A DNA stretch of 6,231 bases from Pseudomonadota bacterium (GTDB lineage Bacteria > Pseudomonadota > Alphaproteobacteria > RF32 > CAG-239). Positions 1 to 6,185 of the stretch are shown here, piece after piece (position 1 is the first letter of the stretch; each line of letters starts with the position of its first letter). Location of the stretch: NCBI GenBank assembly GCA_021617435.1, contig JAJWCP010000083.1, positions 1 to 6,231 on the forward strand, read 5' to 3'. A model generated the notes under the pieces. The model was not told the origin of the DNA, did not search any database, and saw nothing but the letters and a program-made list of their open reading frames with translations. Both the position numbers and the translations under genes were made by a program.

Positions 1-81
1 GTGGAGATCAGCAAGGGCTTGAAAGACGATATGGAAGAGGCAATACAAAAATATCCGTGGGTTAAAAAGAATTTGGGATAA
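1..81 (+). CDS. C-terminal end of an unidentified protein (partial)
   Basis: Frame 1 is open from the first base of the window to a TAA at 79-81 and encodes 26 residues ending in ...KYPWVKKNLG. The peptide is rich in Lys and Glu and reads like the helical tail of a soluble protein. The GTG at position 1 is probably an internal valine codon rather than a start, because no upstream sequence is available to judge it. No hairpin terminator follows; the next promoter begins only 8 bases after the stop. The fragment is too short to assign to a family. It could also be a chance open frame, but it stops cleanly just before a strong promoter, which fits a real gene end. Confidence 0.5.
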   Translation: MEISKGLKDDMEEAIQKYPWVKKNLG

Positions 82-88
82 AAGCCCA

Positions 89-117
89 TTGACAAAAATT
101 GCCGTCAGTGATATAAA
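89..117 (+). promoter_or_regulatory. Strong sigma70-type promoter for the 295-aa hypothetical gene
   Basis: A perfect -35 box TTGACA lies at 89-94 and a -10 box TATAAA (5 of 6 to consensus) at 112-117, with the ideal 17-base spacer. The predicted transcript start is near 124, giving a 5' leader of about 45 bases before the ATG at 169. A short imperfect inverted repeat (TGAC at 90-93, GTCA at 104-107) overlaps the -35 box and spacer and could be an operator, but its arms are too short to be persuasive. This is the best promoter match in the window. Confidence 0.7.
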
Positions 118-168
118 GTTTTGATTTTGAATTTTTATGAAGTTATTAACCCTTTAATATAATTTTTT

Positions 169-1056
169 ATGAACCCTTGTGTGAATTTAATCTCATCACA
201 AGAAAAAGTGATGATGGCAGTAATTCAATCGGGCGATTACGTTCGGTTGCTGCAGATGATGGACGACGGGTATGCCGTGACAGCCACAGTGCTTGAATAT
301 TTCAGGTGCATGCGCAAGCACCACATTCTGGCGGACATTATCAAAAAGTTTGAGGATCCCGAAATCGTATTCGGTGATTCGGCGGCTGATTTTGTGTCAG
401 CTTATCTCAATGAAGATTATGTCACCAAAATTCATAACCTCAGGACGCAAAACGAGTGTGCAAAACGTAAAGCGGAAGTTAAAAAGCTTTTGCTCGTCTC
501 CGGCAATAAAATTACCCCGGAAGTCTGGAAGGATGTGGTTCGCAAAAGGCTTTTTTATGAGCTTCTTGATGAGGTTGGTTTGGAGCGTATATACAATGAA
601 GCAAGAGACATCATTGTTAATCCGTTCTATGACCAGATTATTACCAATCAGTTTCTGGTTGAGCACAAAGATGTTGCGTCGTTGGAAACGAGGTATCACT
701 TGTGTCGGTATGATGAAGAGCGGTGTAAATTTGTGCTTGATGTTTTGACATCTGACGGTAATGTAGATGGGGCAGAGTTGCTCTTTGCGGCAAATAGTTC
801 TAAACTGGATGAGGAACTCGTGAAGTGCGGCAAAGCAAAAGTGTTTTTGCATAGTAAAGATGAAGAACGCTATCTGCGTTTGTTCTCTGCTGTTCAGCGC
901 TATCGTAACTCATTGCCGCGATCAAAGCGATACGGATGGTATCTGCCGTTTGAACGCTATGTGGAGTGGTACAAAGCCTATCCGAAACAAGCAGATGAGT
1001 TCATCAAAGAAGAGCGTAACATCGTTTTCAGAATGGTGGTGAAGTTCGCTCTTTAG
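169..1056 (+). CDS. Hypothetical protein of 295 aa, soluble, probably all-helical
   Basis: I do not recognise this protein. It is a soluble, charged, Leu/Glu/Lys-rich sequence with no signal peptide or membrane segment. Most of it reads as short amphipathic helices of the kind seen in helical-repeat folds, but I cannot define a repeat consensus. Residues 255-272 form an aromatic-rich patch (YGWYLPFERYVEWYKAYP), the most distinctive stretch and a good candidate for a conserved core. The start is uncertain: the ATG at 169 has only A/T-rich sequence upstream and no Shine-Dalgarno, and in-frame ATGs at 211 and 214 are alternatives that also lack a clear site. A near-consensus promoter lies upstream and a strong terminator just downstream, so it is probably a monocistronic gene. 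A 151-codon antisense frame at 397-852 is taken to be a shadow. It could belong to a lineage-restricted family; no function is proposed. Confidence 0.8.
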   Translation: MNPCVNLISSQEKVMMAVIQSGDYVRLLQMMDDGYAVTATVLEYFRCMRKHHILADIIKKFEDPEIVFGDSAADFVSAYLNEDYVTKIHNLRTQNECAKRKAEVKKLLLVSGNKITPEVWKDVVRKRLFYELLDEVGLERIYNEARDIIVNPFYDQIITNQFLVEHKDVASLETRYHLCRYDEERCKFVLDVLTSDGNVDGAELLFAANSSKLDEELVKCGKAKVFLHSKDEERYLRLFSAVQRYRNSLPRSKRYGWYLPFERYVEWYKAYPKQADEFIKEERNIVFRMVVKFAL

Positions 1057-1076
1057 CGCGCTATGATGTGTGTATG

Positions 1077-1110
1077 AAAAAAGCCTTTACTTGCAAGTAA
1101 AGGCTTTTTT
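1077..1110. terminator. Bidirectional intrinsic terminator between convergent genes
   Basis: This is a perfect 34-bp palindrome. Six A residues (1077-1082) and six T residues (1105-1110) flank the core GCCTTTACTTGCAAGTAAAGGC. Transcribed from either side it gives a stable GC-containing hairpin followed by a U tract. It starts 20 bases after the stop of the hypothetical gene and ends 2 bases before the stop codon of the convergent HAD gene, so it can serve both transcripts. Confidence 0.92.
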
Positions 1111-1112
1111 CT

Positions 1113-1973
1113 TTATTGGTTGATTTTGGCTTTTTTCTTTTCTTCCCTGGCTTTTAAGAGCTCCAAGTCGCGTTCGGTGGCAATTTTGTTTAAGATGGTT
1201 TTAACCACATTGTCAATATCTTTGCCCTCAGAATAATCAGCCGGAAGCGCAAAGTTTACGCGGTCGTCACGTAAGAGATTAATCGCCTTGATTTTGCTGT
1301 GGCTTGATTTGGGTTTGTAAACGGCAATGGCATTACCATTGCGGTCTTTAACCATTTTCATGGAAGGAATATCGGTTAAGCCGTCGCCGAAGTAAATAAT
1401 GCGGCGGAACGGAATGCGGCGCTGATTGTCAGGCGTAAACTCGTTTACTAATTTATCATCTGTCTTTTTCAAGCCTTTGTTGATTTTGGATAAAAATTGC
1501 ACTTTGGTAGAGTAGTTGATGACGCGTGCCGGCCAAACCGGATAACCTTCTTCATCAAAGGCAAAAGAGCAACCGAATACATCTTTAAAATATTTACGGA
1601 TGCGGCAACCTTCAATAATTTCTTCATAACCGGACGAAATAATGTAATGTTCAACATCTAACTCAAGACGTTTACCATAGGCGTTAATTCGATCAAACCA
1701 GCTTTCAACGCCTTCAAAATATTCAATTAACGCGCCGCAGCAAAATAAATTTTCACGAGTGAGCTTAATTTGCTTTTCACGGGCAATTTTGGTAAAATAG
1801 TACATGCTTCCGGTTACCTGATCGGCGCAGTTGTCAACCGACCACTGATTGGCTTTTTTCCAAAAAGTTTCAGGCTTCATACCAAGTTCGGGTATGAGCA
1901 CATAATCTTGCATATAAGTGGTGCTTAAAGTTTCATCAAAGTCATATACGAACGCCACTTTGGTTTTTTTCAT
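1113..1973 (-). CDS. HAD-superfamily hydrolase, phosphoserine-phosphatase-like
   Basis: This 286-aa cytoplasmic protein carries the haloacid dehalogenase catalytic motifs in order. Motif I is DFDETLS, with the presumed nucleophile Asp11 and acid/base Asp13. Motif II is the IISSG region with Ser113. Motif III is Lys157 in NYSTK. Motif IV is GDGLTD at 196-201, with Asp197 and Asp201 as likely Mg2+ ligands. The roughly 90 residues between motifs I and II fit a C1 helical cap, as in phosphoserine-phosphatase-like HADs. It is therefore very likely a Mg2+-dependent phosphomonoesterase. The substrate cannot be read from sequence, and serB is not justified. The C-terminal 20 residues form a charged Lys/Glu-rich helix ending KKKAKINQ. 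The ATG at 1973 is supported by an AGAGGAG site about 10 bases upstream. It is divergent from the glycyl-tRNA synthetase and convergent with the hypothetical gene, and is apparently transcribed alone. Confidence 0.9.
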   Translation of the reverse strand: MKKTKVAFVYDFDETLSTTYMQDYVLIPELGMKPETFWKKANQWSVDNCADQVTGSMYYFTKIAREKQIKLTRENLFCCGALIEYFEGVESWFDRINAYGKRLELDVEHYIISSGYEEIIEGCRIRKYFKDVFGCSFAFDEEGYPVWPARVINYSTKVQFLSKINKGLKKTDDKLVNEFTPDNQRRIPFRRIIYFGDGLTDIPSMKMVKDRNGNAIAVYKPKSSHSKIKAINLLRDDRVNFALPADYSEGKDIDNVVKTILNKIATERDLELLKAREEKKKAKINQ

Positions 1974-2008
1974 TTTTTATTATCTCCTCTTGCATTTTGG
2001 AATTGTAT

Positions 2009-2036
2009 ACTATAAAACAAATAAGTTAAGATTCAA
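2009..2036 (-). promoter_or_regulatory. Candidate promoter for the HAD hydrolase gene
   Basis: Read on the minus strand, TTGAAT (2036-2031) and TATAGT (2014-2009) are separated by 16 bases. The -10 box matches 5 of 6 consensus positions and the -35 box 4 of 6. The expected transcript start lies about 30 bases upstream of the ATG at 1973. On the plus strand the same A/T-rich stretch contains TATACT (2006-2011), TATAAA (2011-2016) and TAAGAT (2027-2032), any of which might be the -10 of the synthetase gene. None has a convincing -35 at good spacing, so the forward promoter is not called separately. Confidence 0.4.
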
Positions 2037-2048
2037 CAAATTTTAAAA

Positions 2049-2053
2049 AAGGA
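2049..2053 (+). promoter_or_regulatory. Ribosome binding site fixing the glycyl-tRNA synthetase start
   Basis: AAGGA lies 10 bases before the ATG at 2064. An in-frame TTG at 2055 would be only one base from this site, too close to be used, so the ATG is chosen. Confidence 0.6.
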
Positions 2054-2063
2054 TTTGGATAAA

Positions 2064-3431
2064 ATGGTTGCAACAACAATGGATCAATTAGTTTCTTTGT
2101 GCAAAAGACGCGGGTTTATTTTTCAAAACGCCGATATTTACGGCGGTATGCAGGGCGTTTATGATTACGGACCGCTCGGAGTTGAGCTTAAAAATAACTT
2201 AAAAGCCGCATGGTGGCGCGCAATGGTTTATGAGCGCGATGATGTTGAAGGCTTAGACGCCGCGATTTTGACGAATCGTAAAGTGCTTAAATATTCAGGT
2301 CATGAAGATACTTTTTCCGATCCGATGGTTGATTGCAAAAAATGCAAAGGTCGTTTCAGAGCCGATCATCTTAAAGATAACAAGTGCCCGAATTGCGGGT
2401 CGTGCGAATTGACCGAGCCGCGCCCGTTTAACTTAATGTTTAAAACTCAGGTCGGACCGGTTGAAAGCGATGAAAATTTGGCATATTTGCGTCCGGAAAC
2501 GGCGCAGGCTATTTTTACGCAGTTCAAAAACGTGCTTGACGCAACCTCGCGCAAACTTCCGTTCGGTATTGCGCAAATCGGAAAATCATTCCGCAACGAA
2601 ATTACTCCGCGCAACTTTATTTTCCGCGTGCGTGAGTTTGAACAAGCAGAGCTTGAGTATTTTGTTGCCCCAGGCGAAGATGAAAAATGGCACGAATTTT
2701 GGAAAGAAGCCCGCATTAAATGGTGGGAAGAGCAGGGCTTAAAACGCGAGCATATGAATATTTACACCACTCCGAAAGAAGATTTGGCTCACTATGCCAA
2801 AGCTTGCTATGATATTGAATATCAATTTCCGCACGGCATGGAAGAGCTTGAAGGCGTGGCTAACCGCCGCGATTATGACTTGGGTAACCATACCAAAGGG
2901 CAAGATGAATTTGAGTTGGAGGCGCATTGCCATAAAAATCCGGATTCAACCACCAAACTGTGCGTTCGCGATGAAGAACATAATAAGTGGGTTATTCCGT
3001 TTGTTATTGAACCTTCAATGGGGGTTGACCGCGGCGTGCTTGCGGTTATGACCGAGGCTTATACCGAAGAAGATTTAGGCGATGGCAACAGTCGTATTGT
3101 GTTAAAACTTAAAAAACATTTGGCGCCGATTAAAGTTGCGGTTATTCCGTTAAAGAAGAATAATGATGATATTATGAATAAATGTCATGAAATTAAAAAC
3201 AGCCTCTTAAAATTGGGTATCGGCCGCGTGGCTTTGGAGAATACCGGTAATATCGGCAAAGCGTATCGCCGTCATGATGAAATCGGCACGCCGCTTTGCA
3301 TTACGGTTGATTTTGAAACATTGGAACAGTCACCGGCGTCGGTTACTATTCGTGACCGTGACACTATGGAACAGCACCGCATTAATATTGCTGATTTGCC
3401 GAATTATTTGCGCGACTACTTTTTAAGTTAA
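2064..3431 (+). CDS. glyS: Glycine--tRNA ligase, single-chain (alpha2 homodimer) type
   Basis: This class II aminoacyl-tRNA synthetase charges tRNA-Gly with glycine in the cytoplasm. The 455-aa protein is the eukaryote/archaea-like single-chain form, not the alpha2beta2 enzyme made from separate glyQ and glyS genes. Visible landmarks are the N-terminal GGMQGVYDYGPLG (27-39), an insertion with a probable zinc-binding CxxC pair (Cys91/Cys94 and Cys108/Cys111), and RPETAQAIF (143-151). Motif 2 includes FRNEI with Arg177 and Glu179, and motif 3 is GVDRG (320-324). From about 356 to the end is the HGTP-type anticodon-binding domain, starting IKVAVIPL. The length fits compact bacterial members of the family and every core motif is present, so the gene looks intact. 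It sits between a divergent HAD gene and a terminator and is probably monocistronic. The symbol follows common usage for this form; some annotations use glyQS. Confidence 0.97.
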   Translation: MVATTMDQLVSLCKRRGFIFQNADIYGGMQGVYDYGPLGVELKNNLKAAWWRAMVYERDDVEGLDAAILTNRKVLKYSGHEDTFSDPMVDCKKCKGRFRADHLKDNKCPNCGSCELTEPRPFNLMFKTQVGPVESDENLAYLRPETAQAIFTQFKNVLDATSRKLPFGIAQIGKSFRNEITPRNFIFRVREFEQAELEYFVAPGEDEKWHEFWKEARIKWWEEQGLKREHMNIYTTPKEDLAHYAKACYDIEYQFPHGMEELEGVANRRDYDLGNHTKGQDEFELEAHCHKNPDSTTKLCVRDEEHNKWVIPFVIEPSMGVDRGVLAVMTEAYTEEDLGDGNSRIVLKLKKHLAPIKVAVIPLKKNNDDIMNKCHEIKNSLLKLGIGRVALENTGNIGKAYRRHDEIGTPLCITVDFETLEQSPASVTIRDRDTMEQHRINIADLPNYLRDYFLS

Positions 3432-3448
3432 GCGCATTATGCAAATAT

Positions 3449-3482
3449 AAAAACAGCCGGATGATTAAATCCGGCTGTTTTT
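3449..3482. terminator. Bidirectional intrinsic terminator between glyS and the LysE-type gene
   Basis: Two perfectly complementary 14-base arms, AAAAACAGCCGGAT (3449-3462) and ATCCGGCTGTTTTT (3469-3482), enclose the 6-base loop GATTAA. The GC-rich centre followed by a T run on both strands gives a terminator in either direction. It lies 17 bases after the glyS stop and 12 bases from the stop of the convergent exporter gene. Confidence 0.93.
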
Positions 3483-3494
3483 GTGTGACGGGTT

Positions 3495-4160
3495 TTATCT
3501 ATGAGGCAGATAAGTTTCCAATTTGGTTTTAAGTTTTGCGCAAGTGTTTGGAAAAATGCTGCGTATGCCCCAATAAACCAAAGTTAAACCGACGACAATG
3601 TTTAATATGCTAAGCAGCATCGGCGGGAAGAATGAAGTTCCGAAATGTCCTAACAATACTACAAACGATAAAAAAAGCGGTGAGGCTGCCAATATACCCA
3701 AAGCATATAAAACAGTTTGATGAATAGTGTATTTTGCCTCAATGGTTTTAGAAGTAAACAGCGCCGTGTAGTTTACAATAGCGAGCGGGTTTAAGATGTT
3801 TACCAAAAACACGGTTAAAAATGAATTTTTGTATTGCCAAACCTCATGATTGATAACTTCATCGGTGTGGGTTGCCGCCATTAAACAAAATGAGATACCG
3901 AGTATCATGATGATAATACCGCTGACAATGCGGAACAAGTCATTTTTGGTATCGCATTTTTTAACCACTTTGGCAATGCTGATAATGGAAATGGTCATGT
4001 AAATGGCGGTAGCAAGCGTTGCCCCCCATACCGATAATAAAGCCGCCGGCAATGAAAGCACAGTGGCGTAATGGAACAGCAACAGGCAAACCGGTCCGAC
4101 CGTGCCGACCTGTAAGGCCATGCCTAATTTAAAGCCGTCATAAAATGATGTATGTTTCAT
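3495..4160 (-). CDS. LysE/RhtB-family amino-acid exporter
   Basis: This 221-aa inner-membrane protein has about six hydrophobic segments (roughly 10-34, 37-66, 75-97, 113-135, 147-171 and 180-203), the usual count and length for the LysE family. The N-terminal GFKLGMALQVGTVGPVCLLLF resembles the GPxCLL signature of one LysE branch, and ILNPLAIVNYTALF (122-135) corresponds to the conserved NP motif of the family. Members export amino acids or related small solutes using the proton gradient. The substrate here cannot be predicted, and no LysR-type regulator gene is adjacent. The start is well supported: TAAGGAGG, fully complementary to the 16S rRNA tail, lies 8 bases before the ATG at 4160. The gene is divergent from deoB and convergent with glyS, and appears to be transcribed alone. 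Confidence 0.88.
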   Translation of the reverse strand: MKHTSFYDGFKLGMALQVGTVGPVCLLLFHYATVLSLPAALLSVWGATLATAIYMTISIISIAKVVKKCDTKNDLFRIVSGIIIMILGISFCLMAATHTDEVINHEVWQYKNSFLTVFLVNILNPLAIVNYTALFTSKTIEAKYTIHQTVLYALGILAASPLFLSFVVLLGHFGTSFFPPMLLSILNIVVGLTLVYWGIRSIFPNTCAKLKTKLETYLPHR

Positions 4161-4180
4161 AAATTTATCCTCCTTAGTGC

Positions 4181-4189
4181 TTTATAACA
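4181..4189 (-). promoter_or_regulatory. Candidate extended -10 promoter for the exporter gene
   Basis: On the minus strand the sequence is TGTTATAAA, matching the extended -10 form TGnTATAAT with one mismatch. It lies about 20 bases upstream of the exporter start, leaving a short leader with the strong ribosome binding site. No good -35 box is seen at the right distance, which extended -10 promoters can tolerate. Confidence 0.4.
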
Positions 4190-4202
4190 GTGAATAGTTT
4201 AT

Positions 4203-4218
4203 AAAAATTTAAATTTTT
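4203..4218. repeat. 16-bp all-A/T palindrome in the exporter-deoB intergenic region
   Basis: AAAAATTTAAATTTTT is a perfect palindrome near the middle of the 92-bp divergent spacer. Being pure A/T with short A tracts, it could be bent DNA, an upstream promoter element, or a regulator site. It could also be chance in an A/T-rich region. Confidence 0.4.
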
Positions 4219-4226
4219 GCGGCTAT

Positions 4227-4238
4227 TATCAGCTGATA
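4227..4238. repeat. 12-bp palindrome just upstream of deoB, possible operator
   Basis: TATCAGCTGATA is a perfect palindrome ending one base before the deoB ribosome binding site. It overlaps TATTAT (4224-4229), a possible -10 box for deoB. That position would suit repression of the deoB-amidase unit. It does not resemble the E. coli DeoR operator as I recall it, so any regulator is unknown. Confidence 0.4.
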
Positions 4239-4239
4239 T

Positions 4240-4245
4240 AAGGAG
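4240..4245 (+). promoter_or_regulatory. Ribosome binding site fixing the deoB start
   Basis: AAGGAG sits 7 bases before the ATG at 4253. This selects the ATG over an in-frame TTG at 4217, which lies upstream of the site and inside the A/T palindrome. The resulting N terminus, MKRVVILMMDSFGIG, matches the expected beginning of DeoB. Confidence 0.85.
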
Positions 4246-4252
4246 AAAAGAT

Positions 4253-5440
4253 ATGAAACGCGTAGTTATATTAATGATGGATTCATTCGGTATCGGCGGG
4301 GCGCCCGATGCGGAAAAATTCGGCGATGTCGGCGCCAACACTTTTGCGCATATCGCACAGTCCGTTGGCGGATTAAAAGTGCCTAATTTGTGCGCTTTGG
4401 GCTTAAATGTTGCCGGCTTTGAAGCTTCCGGTGAAAAAGCGCCGTTTTTCGGAGAGGTGAAAGTTGAGTTGCCTTCAAAATTCGGACATATGAAAGAGCT
4501 AAGCCACGGCAAAGACACTACTTCCGGTCATTGGGAAATGGCGGGTGTGCCGGTGTTGTTTGATTGGGGCTATTTTCCGAAAGAATATCCGTCATTTCCG
4601 GCTGAGATGATTGCCAAAATTGTTGAACGCGGTAAAATTGCCGGCATTTTAGGCAATGAGGCGGCTTCGGGTACGGAAATTATTGAGCGTTTGGGAGAAG
4701 AGCATATTAAAACCGGAAAACCGATTTTTTATACTTCAGCCGACAGTGTGTTGCAAATTGCCGCACATGAAAAATATTTCGGTCTTAATCGGCTTTATGA
4801 TTTATGCCAAATCGCGTTTGAAGAAGTTAAGCCTTATAATATTGCTCGTATTATCGCCCGTCCGTTTGAGGGCGAGCATAAAGGCGAGTTTAAGCGTACG
4901 AAAAATAGGCACGACTATTCGCAGACACCGCCGGCGGCAACTATTTTGGACGAGCTTAAAAACTCCGGCGGAACGGTGGTTTCAGTCGGTAAAATTCGTG
5001 ACATTTATGCCGGTTGCGGCATTACCAAAGCGGTTAAAGCCAGCGGTTTGGAAGAATTATGGAATGTGACGCTTGATGAAGTTAAAAATGCGCCCGACAA
5101 CAGCATTGTCTTTACCAACTTTGTTGATTTTGACATGACCTGGGGACACCGGCGCGATGTTAAAGGCTATGCGGAAGGGCTTGAATATTTTGATTCTCGT
5201 TTGCCGGATTTAGCCGATATTTTACAAGCGGGCGATTTGGTGTTTGTTACCGCCGACCACGGCTGCGATCCTACCTATAAAGGCACTGATCATACCCGCG
5301 AACAAGTTCCGGTGTTAATGTTCGGGCATGGGGTAAAGTCGGAAAATATCGGGCAGCGCCAAACCTATGCCGACATTGCGCAAACGATTGCCGAATACTT
5401 AAATTTACCGGCAACCAAATACGGCACAAGCTTTTTATAA
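4253..5440 (+). CDS. deoB: Phosphopentomutase
   Basis: DeoB interconverts ribose-1-phosphate and ribose-5-phosphate, and the deoxyribose equivalents, linking nucleoside salvage to central metabolism. It is a cytoplasmic Mn2+-dependent member of the alkaline phosphatase superfamily. At 395 aa it has the usual family length. Asp10 in MMDSFGIG and Thr89 in GKDTTSGHWE (the residue phosphorylated in the family) are present. So are Asp294 and His299 in VDFDMTWGHRRD, Asp335 and His336 in TADHG, and His347 in GTDHTRE. Spacing between these metal ligands agrees with my recollection of the Bacillus cereus enzyme. Other family landmarks are SADSVLQIAAHE (162-173) and NRHDY (218-222). It is the first gene of a likely two-gene operon with the downstream amidase. 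No other deo genes lie within the window. Confidence 0.97.
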   Translation: MKRVVILMMDSFGIGGAPDAEKFGDVGANTFAHIAQSVGGLKVPNLCALGLNVAGFEASGEKAPFFGEVKVELPSKFGHMKELSHGKDTTSGHWEMAGVPVLFDWGYFPKEYPSFPAEMIAKIVERGKIAGILGNEAASGTEIIERLGEEHIKTGKPIFYTSADSVLQIAAHEKYFGLNRLYDLCQIAFEEVKPYNIARIIARPFEGEHKGEFKRTKNRHDYSQTPPAATILDELKNSGGTVVSVGKIRDIYAGCGITKAVKASGLEELWNVTLDEVKNAPDNSIVFTNFVDFDMTWGHRRDVKGYAEGLEYFDSRLPDLADILQAGDLVFVTADHGCDPTYKGTDHTREQVPVLMFGHGVKSENIGQRQTYADIAQTIAEYLNLPATKYGTSFL

Positions 5441-5449
5441 GGGGCAGAC

Positions 5450-6160
5450 ATGAATTTCAGATTACCGTTTTTTGATGAGCGCAATGCCGCAATTGATACC
5501 ATAATTATACATTGCAACGCATTTACGGCGGAGCAGGCGTTGGAGTCGTTTCGGCAGGCGGAAGTTTCGGCACATTATTTAATCGGGACGGATGGCAAAG
5601 TTTATAATTCGGTTGATGATGGTAAACGCGCGTGGCATGCCGGTAAAAGCTATTGGCAGGGGCGAGAAGGGCTTAATCATAACTCGCTCGGCATAGAAGT
5701 TTGTAATTTGACTTTAGGGCAGTCGCCTTATAATCAAAAACAAATCAGGTCGCTGCTGAGGTTATGCAAAAAATTGATGAAAAAATATCATATCAAGCCG
5801 CAAAATGTGTTGGGGCATTCTGATGTTGCCCCGACTCGCAAGCCTGACCCCGGAATTTGCTTTCCGTGGCGCTATTTGGCAAGGCATGGCGTTGGGGTTT
5901 GGTATAATTTGCGCAATGCCGATAAGGTTACAGAGGTTGACGAGCAAAAAATGCTTGCCGCAATCGGGTATGATGTCAGCAACTTGGCGGCGGCAAAATG
6001 GGCGTTTTGTCGGCATTGGCTGCCGGAGGTTGTGCCGAGCGATAATGATGTTATGCATTTGCTGAATAATCCGTATAATTCGCAGTTTGATGTTGACGAA
6101 CAAAAGTTTTCCGCGGTTTTAAAGGCGGTTTATTGGCAGTTTGGCAAAAAAGGTGAATAA
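5450..6160 (+). CDS. N-acetylmuramoyl-L-alanine amidase, AmpD/AmiD-like, cytoplasmic
   Basis: This 236-aa Amidase_2 (PGRP-fold) zinc enzyme is predicted to cleave the bond between N-acetylmuramic acid and L-alanine in peptidoglycan fragments. Likely zinc ligands are His21 in IIIHC, His123 in GHSD and Asp133 in KPDPG, with Lys131 and Glu83 as probable catalytic residues. The His-x7-Lys-x-Asp spacing is the same as in AmpD. There is no signal peptide or lipobox, so it should remain in the cytoplasm and act on recycled muropeptides, as AmpD does. After the catalytic domain (about 1-150), residues 155-236 form a helical extension resembling the peptidoglycan-binding-like C-terminal domain of AmiD; this is inferred by eye. 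It starts 9 bases after the deoB stop, and its AAGGGG site (5439-5444) overlaps that stop codon, so co-transcription and perhaps translational coupling are likely. It could be named ampD, but mixed AmpD/AmiD features argue for caution. Confidence 0.9.
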   Translation: MNFRLPFFDERNAAIDTIIIHCNAFTAEQALESFRQAEVSAHYLIGTDGKVYNSVDDGKRAWHAGKSYWQGREGLNHNSLGIEVCNLTLGQSPYNQKQIRSLLRLCKKLMKKYHIKPQNVLGHSDVAPTRKPDPGICFPWRYLARHGVGVWYNLRNADKVTEVDEQKMLAAIGYDVSNLAAAKWAFCRHWLPEVVPSDNDVMHLLNNPYNSQFDVDEQKFSAVLKAVYWQFGKKGE

Positions 6161-6163
6161 ATT

Positions 6164-6177
6164 TGCAAAATTTTGCA
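6164..6177. repeat. 14-bp palindrome after the amidase gene
   Basis: TGCAAAATTTTGCA is a perfect palindrome without a loop, starting 3 bases after the amidase stop. It is A/T-rich in the centre and has no T tract characteristic of a terminator, so it looks more like a protein-binding site or chance than a terminator. Confidence 0.35.
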
Positions 6178-6185
6178 TTTTATTG

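Noticed and set aside
137..157. Six-codon leader peptide (MKLLTL) upstream of the hypothetical gene
   Set aside because: It has no ribosome binding site and no run of regulatory codons or attenuator hairpin; an ATG followed by a stop is expected by chance in A/T-rich sequence.
158..163. TATAAT as a second -10 box that would give a nearly leaderless transcript for the gene at 169
   Set aside because: No -35 box is found at suitable spacing, and the promoter at 89-117 is far better; it cannot be fully excluded.
397..852. 151-codon open frame antisense to the hypothetical gene
   Set aside because: It lies wholly inside the forward gene, which has a promoter and a terminator; the antisense product has no recognisable features.
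1113..1973. Naming the HAD hydrolase serB (phosphoserine phosphatase)
   Set aside because: The catalytic motifs are generic to the superfamily and no serine-biosynthesis gene is nearby, so the substrate is not supported.
2055..2063. TTG start adding three residues to the glycyl-tRNA synthetase
   Set aside because: It is only one base from the AAGGA site, whereas the ATG at 2064 has workable spacing and is a stronger start codon.
4217..4252. TTG start adding 12 residues to DeoB
   Set aside because: The AAGGAG site lies inside this extension, 7 bases before ATG 4253, and the family N terminus begins at that ATG.
4174..4518. 114-codon minus-strand open frame overlapping the 5' end of deoB and the divergent spacer
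   Set aside because: It overlaps a certain gene (DeoB) and crosses the intergenic control region; the translation is low-complexity and unlike a known protein.
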